The position numbers were made by a program, and so were the translations under genes. The notes below the pieces were generated by a model. That model was not told the origin of the DNA. It worked only from the letters and a program-made list of their open reading frames with translations, and made no database searches. Of a stretch of DNA of 50,731 bases, positions 12,010 through 20,352 are shown one piece after another (the first letter of the stretch is position 1; every line of letters starts with the position of its first letter). Source of the stretch: Labyrinthula sp. Ha (taxonomy: Eukaryota > Sar > Bigyra > Labyrinthulida > Labyrinthulaceae); assembly GCA_015227615.1 (NCBI GenBank), contig JAALGZ010000097.1, positions 1-50,731 of the forward strand. The letters are read 5' to 3'.

Positions 12010-12035
12010 TTTAACCTTAAGGAGCTGAATTACCC
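12010..12035 (+). other. Conserved 3'-terminal signature of the telomeric LINEs
   Basis: TTTAACCTTAAGGARCTGA followed by a few bases and CCC. The same block sits at 251-276, 4169-4194, 8089-8114 and, in the divergent element, at 15457-15482. It contains the palindrome CCTTAAGG and ends exactly where telomeric or next-unit sequence starts. Likely the RNA 3' end recognised by the reverse transcriptase; the terminal CCC can pair with the telomeric GGG (inference). Confidence 0.7.
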
Positions 12036-12050
12036 TAACCCTAACCCTAC
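12033..12050 (+). repeat. Telomeric repeats (CCCTAA)n, three copies
   Basis: CCCTAACCCTAACCCTAC directly follows the LINE 3' end. This is the C-strand of a TTAGGG telomere. The strand direction means the chromosome end lies to the left of the window. Confidence 0.9.
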
Positions 12051-12210
12051 AACATACTACTTAAACCTACTCCATTCATCATACTACTCAAACCTACTTC
12101 ATACTACTTAAACCTACTACATACTACTTAAACCTATACCTACTTCATTCATCATACTACTTAAACCTACTACATTAAAAATACTACTTAAACCTATAAC
12201 TACATCATAT
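12051..12210 (+). repeat. Degenerate subtelomeric tandem repeat
   Basis: About eight imperfect copies of a CATACTACTTAAACCTAC-like unit (18-20 bp), with interspersed TCATTCAT variants. It lies directly inside the CCCTAA block. The CTTAAACC core may descend from telomere-like sequence, but this is not certain. Confidence 0.75.
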
Positions 12211-15200
12211 CTAAGTCCACATTTTGCTTCTGGACATCTTAATTTCCATATATTTGGTATCGACTCATTTTTTCTCTGGAACTTATTATATCTCATTTTT
12301 ATTCACATATTCTTATTCTACTCAAGAAGCTACCCCTATTTAATATATTTTTTATCTCTCAACTCTTACTGCATCACATCTAAATCTACATTTTGTTTCT
12401 GTACTTTTTAATCTTGCGAGCGTACCACTAACTTACTGGGTTTTCTGTTTTCAATGACCTTTTCCTGTTGCCCAGTTTGCAGCAACAATTACAAGAATCT
12501 AGTGGAACATTTGCTTAAAAAACATCAAGGTGATTTCAATGACGAGCTACTACTTCAATTTAATTTTTCAAGATGTCAATGTAATCGCGTAGTTAAAAGT
12601 TTGGCTCATCATGCTAGGTACTGCAACCTAGCGTCAACTGCAGAGGATCGTAGGCTTTTGGAAACTTCAGAAGAGGCTTTAGTCTTCCAAGATGCTCCTG
12701 ACAGTGGGTTAGAAGAATATTTTCTTTCTGGTAACTCAAGTCAGAGTTCTGAGTCTCTTGCACAAGATCTGAATCATCATCATCTCTCGTCACAGAATGA
12801 AAGTTCGGAGTCAACTTTTTCATTTACAAGATTTGACCATTTACTCACTGTTTTGAAAAATGAAGATCCCAGCTCTAAGGATCTTAATGATGCCTTTGAA
12901 TTCTTGGTACAGTTACCTAGGAAAGAATCATCTTTAAACATTTCTGAATCTAAATTATTTTTGAAAAACGTTAACTTGCTCTGTAACTCTTACAATCAAG
13001 GCCCTTCTCCAGTAAAACTTTTCAGATTACTTTGCTCACCAAAATTAGCATTTAACTCAATCATTACTAAGAACAAACTTGGCACTTTACGAAAATTCTC
13101 TACTGAGTTTCCACACAAATTAGATGCTTCGCTACTACACTCTGCCTTTAATGCAGAATTCTCTCCAAAACAACTTGATTTGAAAACGAAAATTCATCAT
13201 TTACTGAAACTTAAAAAAAAATAGGAAGGCTTCTAGAAATCTCTTCAATGATGGATCCACAGTTCAACTCAGAATCACTACAGACATCAAGCAGGATTTG
13301 ATTAGAAAACATCCTTTTGAGTACCTTACTTAATGGAAAAATTTGCCAATTTGTAACCTTAACTTTTCATTAAGCTTTGTCAAAATAATTTTAAATCATT
13401 TTTCCTCTGACACTGGTGGTGGTGTTTCAGGTTTTGATGGGAACTTACTCAATTTAGTTAAACATTTGGAATCTTTCAAAAAAATTCTCAAAATCTAATG
13501 ATCGACATCAGTACTGGTCGTCAATGCTTCAAAGAGGCTTTAACTTCTTCGAAATTAATTGTCTTGAAGAAACCATCTGGTGGTTTACGTCCCATTGCAA
13601 TTGGGGAAATTTTTTACCGGATTGCAGTGAAAGGGATCTTGCGCATGTTGCCAAATCCCTTACTTTTTAACCAACTAGGCTGAGGTTCACTTGGAGGTGT
13701 TGAACCTTTGATTCATCATGCTCGAAAACGAATTTCAGAAGGATTTAAGATTCTCACGTTTGACATCAAGAATGCTTTCAACTCAGTTTATAAAAATTTC
13801 TTAATTCAGCAGGTGAAAAAAAGATGTCCTAGATTGAGTAGAATTTTTAATTGGAGCTACGGTTCAGCTGGAAAATTGTTTCTAAATGATGGATCTTTCC
13901 TCCAATCCAGTTCAGGTGTCAGACAAGGTGATCCACTAGGCCCATTACTTTTCTCGATTTCTCTTAGTAAAATAATTTTGAGGCTTCAAGAAACCCTTCC
14001 AAAAGAAGAAATTTTTACTTACCTAGATGATTTAGTAATTGTTTCAAAAGCATCTCAAGAGTCTGATCTAATCAAAAAAGTAGAAGAAGTTTTTGAATCC
14101 TTTCAAGACTCATCACATCTTAAGCTTTCTCCTGAAAAAACAAAAATTTTTCCTAATCCTAATAAAAATGACTTTCTTGGTTCAACATTAGCTACTAATG
14201 AAACCTTTTTAAAGAAACATTTAGATGAATTTAATTCGAAATTAGAGAGATTAAAACTCTTGCATCATCAAGATGCCTTTTACCTGCTACGGACATGTGT
14301 TCTTCCGCAACTAATTTTTTTTCTACGCACAACTTCAATCAATTCTGACCAAAGTCAGGCATTACACAATTCAATTTGCTCTTTCATTAGTTACTTCACA
14401 TCAAAGTTCTCCTTTACATCATTTAATCCTGATTTGTTACATTTACCAATCAGGAATGGTGGCTTAGGGCTAATGTCTCCAAATTTAGTCTCTAAAAATG
14501 GATTGAATGCCAGTAAAGAACTCTCTGAAAGACAAATGGAATGTGAGAATTTTCTTTCGGATTTAGGGATAATTAAGCAGTGTGGAAGACTGAAAAACTC
14601 TTACAAAGAAATGATTGCTAATGCATTCCAAACTTTAAATGAATTTGAAAAACTGTCTTTTACTGAAAATTGTACCGAAATTGCATCAAAATGGATGCAT
14701 ACATTACCTGTAGAAACCAAAACTACAATTTTTAATGCTGATTTCTGTGCAGCTCTGTGTTCAAGATTACTTTTAACTCCAAGATGTAAAAATGATTGCT
14801 CGAGAGAAAGGATTACACATTTTGAGCAATGCTCTTGTTTCTCGCAAATGAAAGTTTCTCGTCATGAGAGCATTAAGAAAATTTTAGCGGACTTTTTAGA
14901 GGTACCGGCTCTACAGTTGCCTTAGAACCCTTCAATGAGAATCATGGAAGACGGACTGATCTTTTGGTCACATCACCTCAGGGGAAAACTGCATTTGATG
15001 TTTCAGTCGTTTCTCTTTCATCGAAGAAGAATTTTAGATCAATTGACTCACTGAGAGAAGCTTTGACTTCTCTAGTTGTAAAAAATAATTCCAGTGAATC
15101 AGTTGAGTTAATCAACTTAGCGCATCTAGTTTTAGGTAGGAGGATTGAATCAAAGAATAAGGAAAATGCTAATTTAGAATTTGGAGGCCAGTTTCAGGCA

Positions 15201-15482
15201 TTCGTGCTATCTACAGGCGGTTTGTTAAGTAAGATGACACTTGAACACATCATTAGTCACAGAAAGACAGACCCTGCTGAGATGTTGCGGTTAAAATTTA
15301 GGCTTTCCGTTAGCTTAACGGAACACAGAGCCTGGGCGTTCAAGCAGTGTACTCTAGGCGTTTAAGGGGAATCAAGGACACAATACATTAGAAGCTAAGG
15401 AAAAGAAAAGCTAAGAAGAAAGAAAAAGAACTGTAATTTGCACTGGTGAAATAGATTTTAACCTTAAGGAACTGACATACCC
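12211..15482 (+). mobile_element. Divergent, decayed relative of the telomeric LINE
   Basis: Same organisation and direction as units A-C, but the protein is clearly diverged and broken. The 5' part (12211-12453) has a TTTAATATATTTT...CTCAACTC stretch like the 5' repeats of the main family. The 3' end keeps TTTAACCTTAAGGAACTGA and abuts CCCTAACCC at 15480-15488. The left limit is approximate. Confidence 0.85.
12454..15365 (+). pseudogene. LINE reverse transcriptase/REL endonuclease, broken
   Basis: N-terminal finger CPVCSNNYKNLVEHLLKKH and cluster CQCNRVVKSLAHHARYC at 12454-13224. RT motifs: LKKPSGGLRPIAIGEIFYR near 13566, FDIKNAFNS near 13760, GVRQGDPLGPLLFS near 13915, YLDD near 14020. CCHC-like CKNDCSRERITHFEQC near 14790. 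Endonuclease FDVSVVSLSSKKNF near 14995. Breaks: an A-run slip near 13215, an in-frame TAA near 13330, a further frame change before 13498, a TGA at 13681 and a frameshift near 14900-14960. Roughly 60-70% like the intact protein by eye. It has probably been dead for some time. Confidence 0.88.
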
Positions 15483-15488
15483 TAACCC
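15480..15488 (+). repeat. Telomere-like CCCTAACCC at LINE 3' end
   Basis: One and a half CCCTAA units directly after the 3' terminal signature of the divergent LINE. A second, independent case of this LINE group ending on telomeric sequence. Confidence 0.75.
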
Positions 15489-17040
15489 AGATCTACCTCT
15501 ACAAGAATAAGTAAATCGCTAGAATTCAAGGTTAGATTTTTAAGAGTAAGGTCACGAGAGGGATCCAAACTGGTGAAACCTCAACGGAACCTCTTTCATC
15601 AACTAAATTTTTATATGAGCTAAACAGGAAAAGTGGTAGGACAGTTAGATGGTCTCGTGGAACCTGAGATTTGATGCACTTAATACGTTTACGGAAGATT
15701 TTGTTGTGCAGAGCAAAGCTTCGGAGGAGGTGTGGAGAATGATTGTGGCATCGCAAGGCATGTAACAACACCTGATAAAATAAGTACTCGATGCTCTGGC
15801 TAACATTCCGCAGCCAAAATTAAGGAAGCAAACACCGGCATCCTGGAACTTACCAAAAGATACAGCTGAGCAGTAAGAGATCTTAGAAAACATAGGTACA
15901 TCAAGAAAAAACAAAAACCAAATAAATCAAACCAATTGATGGATTCATCACCATAGCAACCCACGAAATTAGAAATATCAGAATACGGAAGTAAAGAGTG
16001 AGTAAAGGCAAAATAGAAACGTAAGGAAAATTGAAAATCGGGACTTTGGAATGGAAAATGGTGCCGGTTCTCAATACAGCAAACAGAAGTCACACTTATC
16101 TATAAATACACAAGTGATAATACTTGGTAAACTGACAGCTTTGTCCAAAAAAGCCAGTACACGTATTAATTCTGTAACTGCAGGATGGAGATATAAACGT
16201 CTACAAACTTGTAGATTAAAGAATCCAAACCTTCGGTGAACAGGAAGCTCTGAATGTACAACTGAAAGTAGCACGTGAAACAACTGTCTTGAAACCTAAA
16301 ACGCCACGGTATCTCAGTGAAAGAATATCTCTGAAACAAGCACTTCAGCAAAACAAGGTCATTGAATATCTAGAGCAAAGTGAAAAACCTGTGTCTCCTG
16401 GCCATGAAACTCGAACTTTAACTTCACAAAGTCTTGAACATAACCTAGAAAACAGCGCTGTAAACCACTGGAACCTTCCCACGCGCACCTACACATCGCC
16501 CAGAATAAGATCTGGATGCTCTCTACTAAATTCAAATGCACCTGACTGATTTCAAATTAAATGCATTTCAAGAAAACTCCGGATAGTTAGAAAGACAAAA
16601 CCAAGATATAATAGTAGCAAAAGAAGCTACTCCAGCACCAACCTGGAACCTGGAATCATCGGAACCTAGTAGTATAGCACCTCCTTGGACCTGAATGTAA
16701 TGCAAAAAGACTGGAAGCCTTAAAATCATCTGGATCATAAATTCTTTTTCCAATTGTATTGAACCCTACACAATAAGTGATCAATGGATAAAACTAAACA
16801 AACTAAACGTCAATAAGCGGAGTAGATATACCCCGTTGGGTTCATTGTGGGTCTTGTGGAGCTTGAATGTAGATAGAACTACGTTGAGAGAGATGAATAT
16901 AGCTGAAAATATAAATCTTGGTGAAATAACACCAGCAAACATCTAATAAAAGATGAATAAACATCTGGATCTATATCATACTGTACTTGAACCGCTGGAT
17001 CACCTCAACTGGTATCTAATTAACATTATCGGTTGTGATT
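15489..17040. other. No recognisable gene; degenerate sequence
   Basis: Only short open stretches on both strands, none with a recognised domain. The longest, about 16218-16549 on +, is rich in charged residues and Gln (e.g. ERISLKQALQQNKVIEYLEQ) and could form a coiled coil. No intron pattern like that of the nearby host gene makes a longer protein that I can see. Probably old element debris. Confidence 0.4.
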
Positions 17041-17099
17041 GTTATTTTCATTCAATTATGGATTGGATTTTGAAAAATCAAACTCAAGATTCACGAAGA

Positions 17100-17350
17100 A
17101 ACAAAATGTTTTTTTAACCAGAGTGATCATGCCGAACGAAAACATCTGCTAATGGAAGTAACGTAAATACAACAATGTCTTACTGTACAGAGTACGGGCA
17201 AGATAGTAGGCTCGTGCTGAGTTAGTTCCTCGGACTCAATTGGTACTGCCACAGAATATCCTCTATAATTTAATCTAATAATACTGCAGATGTGTTTATA
17301 AAACCCGTCTTTGTTTTGTTAAGAAAAGTTATGCAAAAAAAATGTACAAG
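17100..17350 (+). mobile_element. Possible Ty1/copia trace (end of RNase H)
   Basis: Short stretches recall the C-terminal RNase H region of copia-type elements: SDHAERKHLLMEV at about 17122-17160 (compare S/xHxRxKHIDI...) and NTADVFIKP at about 17280-17310 (compare NxADIFTKxL). Nothing else of such an element is readable around it, so this is a broken remnant at best. The match is by eye and weak. Confidence 0.4.
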
Positions 17351-17830
17351 TTAGAAAATTTGGTACAATGGGATGGGCAAGGGAAAAGATAGCATTTTGA
17401 ATATTTTATAAATACATATTTAAGTACGAAATGATTAATATGTTTCGGATACTTAGTAAATATTGTAACTCGACTAGCTTAGGTGAGTAGAGATATATAG
17501 AATTAAGAAATAAAAAAGAATAAGGATTAAAATTTCTTATTGATAAATTATTAACAAATCAAATCCCATCCTTGATCAAAAATATCCCATTGTTGGACCC
17601 CTTACAATATAATAATCATTAAAATACTATTGTTTAGAGACTTTTTAATATTAGTTTTGTGTCAATCAAAATGATATTTTATTATTAACGTTAATGTTCC
17701 AACAGTAACAATGTCTAATTTACTTAATTCAAAAACTTGGTTTTTTTGAATGATTACTTTTACACAAAAAAATATTTTGGGCAGTTAATTTATGTACTAA
17801 AATAACAAAAACAAATAAACAAAAAATAAA

Positions 17831-20352
17831 ATGATGAACTCAATTAAACAACAATATGAAGAAAGAGATCATGAAGCAAAATTTATTATTAAATGGTATT
17901 TTAATTAACTACATTATTCAAAGGGAACACGATAATTTTAGAAACCCAATAAACAAAGACAACTTCAAAAGGGAGATAACTGAGTTTGTCAAAGGGTTCC
18001 AACCAACTCAAGAAGTGTCTTTTATAGAGTATTCTATCTTCTTTTATCTTTATGTTAGTTTTCGATATTGTCCCTTTGATGCTGTCGAATCTATATTTAC
18101 AAGATTTATTCCTTGTTTTCCAGCTGTGAAAGTACTCAGGTATTTTATTTTGTTTTCTTGACTTTAGTTTTGCAAACTGCATATTCAGTGACGAAAACTT
18201 TCAACATCTTAAAATATTAAAGCTGAATAGATTGGGGTATATTTTTTTATATATTTAGTTTAGGTTTTACCATTGTAATATTCCTGAAGTGAGTTCTTTT
18301 TGCAGTTTATTGAAATCAATCAGTGTAAAAGATATATAGTAAAAATATTTTATACTATTATTTAGTCTATTCAAAAATAGCTTCAGCGCAAAATATATAT
18401 CAAATGTATTTAAAAGTTTATCTTTTAACAAAACAATTCTAAGAATAAAGTATTTCTTATTAGAATATTGAGGCTTTAGTATTGGAGAAGATGTTCAAGA
18501 TAAAGGTGTTATTTCAGCTATTAAAAACTTCCTGAAAACTAATAAAACAATAAAAAGTTTGAATTATAATTATTCTGGAGGATCTATAAAGCTGTCAGAA
18601 GAAGATATTATTGAGTTACAAGAATTAGTTGATTCACATCCTTCTATTCTTGGTCTTCAAGTTGATAAGATTTCTATTGAACCTAAAGGAAGAACTAAAA
18701 TGTTAAAAGAACTTGTTCATTCTGCTTTACAAAGTAAATATGAAAAGTATGAAGTGTTAAAAGAAGTTTCAGTTATTCTTATGGGTATTTTATTTAATTT
18801 GGTTTTATTTTTAGGTGATGGAAGAACTGGAAAAACTTCTTTATTAAGAAATTTATCTGGAAAAAGTTTTCAAAAAGAAACACAATCTACTTTAGTTTTG
18901 GAAGATTATCAAATATTTCAAGTTGACCACGTTTGGAATGAGTTTAAACCACTTACAAAATATGATCTTACTGTTCAAAGAGTAAAGAATATGTTGAATA
19001 TTAAATATAGTATTGGAAATGAAGTTCCAAAAGAGTCAAAATATATCTTAGATTTTGAAGATGAGTTGATTACAAGAACTATAAGAGAGAAAAGTTTTGT
19101 TGAACAATATACAACTAATATCCGTTCAGATTTCAGAACAACTGATACTTATTTACGTGTTTATGATTTTGGTGGACAAGAAGTTTTTTCCTCAGTTCAC
19201 CATATTTTTATGAATAAAAAAGCTTATTATTTAGTTGTTTTTAATATGACTAAATTGAAAAAGAACGATTTATCTAGACTAAAATTTTGGTCTGAAACTA
19301 TTTTAAAAAATACTCCAAAAGCATATGTTTTATTTATTGGAACTTATTTAAGTACTTTTTTAAAGAAGAATAAAACACTTGAAGATGTAAACCATATTTT
19401 TGAAGCTTTTCTATCTAATCTTTCTGGAAACCTAAATATTATTGAAGATAGAGAAACTATTTTCTTCCCTATTGAAAATGCTGTTGATCATGATAAGAGC
19501 CGTAAAAAGGCAATCAAAGAGGAGTTAATGTATACACATAGAAATACCTTATTAAATCAACGTTTACGGATTAAATCTGTTTATGTATTATTCTTGGATA
19601 ATTGTCGAGAAGAATCAAGTTATATGACAGTTCAAAAGTTTAAACTAAAAGCTAAAAAATGTAACTTCTCTGAAGAGGAAATGGAAAAAATGTTAGAAAT
19701 TTATTCTAGAGAAGGAATTATTTCTTATTTCAAAGATATAAATTTAGCTGAAAAAGAAAATTTTATATTTTTTGCACCTTCTTATTTAGCTCAAGCTTTG
19801 GGAAGTTTTATTCGTGATGAAAGTTTTCATCAACTTGCTTTTAGAACAAATAAAAAAGTATTTTCAAACTATAGAAAATATATTGATACTGGAATAATAA
19901 GAAAAGATTTATTTGAAGTTTTATTAAAACAATATACAAGAAAAGAAAGAGAATATGTTTTAAACTTAGCTTTACATAGTTTGGTTTTATTTGCAGATCC
20001 AAGAGAAAAAAATGCTTTTATTGTTCCAGAATTACTTCCTGAAGTTATAGATTCGAGGTTTAAAGGTTTTAATGGAAATAGAAGAGAAATTAATTTTGGC
20101 CATCCAGTGAGTTTAGTTGCTTTCACAAAAATTATCTGTTGGTTTTTAGCAGAAGTTGATATCAAAGAGTCATTTGTGTTCAAAGCATTTGCTAGGTTTA
20201 CTTTTGCACCTAATATTATTTTGGATATTTACTTGAAAACAGAAACTAAATTAGTTTTCAATTTTCTTCGCTATAGAATAAAAAGCTTATTTTGGATTCG
20301 GATTCAAGATATGGTTGAAGAGAAAAATATACTCGAGCAAGAAAATAGATAA
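17831..20352 (+). CDS. ROCO-family protein: LRR - Roc GTPase - COR (783 aa, seven exons)
   Basis: Exons: 17831-17895, 17924-18139, 18168-18236, 18264-18338, 18366-18449, 18480-18784 and 18815-20352; total 2352 nt, an exact multiple of three. The start is ATG 17831, with an in-frame TAA 13 nt upstream. Seen: leucine-rich repeats over residues ~60-250 (e.g. NFQHLKILKLNRLG, NFLKTNKTIKSLNYN). The Roc P-loop ILMGDGRTGKTSLL starts near residue 268 and is created by splicing. DFGGQE (G3) lies near 389 and LFIGTYL near the G4 position. A COR domain follows to the end, including FIVPELLPE near 676. No kinase domain. Known: ROCO proteins (LRRK2, Roco4, bacterial CtRoco) are GTP-regulated signalling scaffolds. 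Odd: about 110 residues separate the P-loop from DFGG, longer than usual for Roc, and the Asp expected in G4 is not obvious. This is the only intact host gene in the window. Confidence 0.85.
17896..17923 (+). other. Intron 1, 28 nt
   Basis: GTATTTTAATTA...TTCAAAG. Removal links ...KFIIK-W-EHDNF and selects the ATG at 17831 as the start. Keeping it would use a different upstream frame. Confidence 0.65.
18140..18167 (+). other. Intron 2, 28 nt
   Basis: GTATTTTATTTTG...GACTTTAG. Removal joins ...FPAVKVL to SFANCIFSDENFQHLKIL, restoring an LRR. Confidence 0.85.
18237..18263 (+). other. Intron 3, 27 nt
   Basis: GTATATTTTTTTATA...TTTAG. An alternative AG at 18258 leads to an early stop, so 18263 is preferred. 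Removal gives LNRLGFYHCNIPE. Confidence 0.75.
18339..18365 (+). other. Intron 4, 27 nt
   Basis: GTAAAAATATT...TTATTTAG. Removal joins SISVKDIY to LFKNSFSAKYISNVFKSL. Confidence 0.8.
18450..18479 (+). other. Intron 5, 30 nt
   Basis: GTATTTCTTATTAG...GGCTTTAG. Its length is a multiple of three but it carries an in-frame TGA. Removal gives KTILRINIGEDVQDKGVISA. Confidence 0.85.
18785..18814 (+). other. Intron 6, 30 nt, in frame and stop-free
   Basis: GTATTTTATTTAA...TTATTTTTAG. Left in, it would add ten residues (GILFNLVLFL) exactly between VILM-G and the P-loop GDGRTGKT. Removal yields the canonical beta-strand plus P-loop of a GTPase. Confidence 0.9.

Larger units (their letters stand above)
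1..12035 (+). repeat. Head-to-tail array of a 3.92-kb telomeric non-LTR retrotransposon
   Basis: Units run 1-276 (partial), 277-4194, 4195-8114 and 8115-12035, nearly identical by eye (scattered single-base differences) and all in the same direction. At each internal junction the 3' end (...GCTGAATTACCC) is joined directly to the 5' end (TTACTTAATTGCG...) with no poly(A) and no spacer. Only the innermost unit runs into CCCTAACCCTAACCCTA. No 5' truncation is seen in the three complete units. The arrangement resembles HeT-A/TART arrays of Drosophila and GilM/GilT of Giardia (established knowledge). Growth toward the left end is inferred from the orientation. Confidence 0.93.
8115..12035 (+). 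mobile_element. Telomeric REL-endonuclease LINE, unit C (3921 bp, innermost)
   Basis: Innermost and presumably oldest unit of the array. Its 3' end runs straight into CCCTAACCCTAACCCTA, which reveals the insertion target. It shows slightly more differences from A and B than they show from each other, particularly in the 5' untranslated region. Confidence 0.92.

Noticed and set aside
1-12035. Bacterial or phage origin, or a CRISPR-like array, suggested by regular long repeats
   Set aside because: The repeat unit is 3.9 kb and encodes a eukaryotic-type LINE protein. Spliceosomal introns and CCCTAA telomere repeats are present.
18559-20352. ROCO protein starting inside the long open frame (597 codons, no intron)
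   Set aside because: It would lack most LRRs, start at no good ATG context and have ten extra residues inside the P-loop. The seven-exon model gives a better protein and an exact multiple of three.
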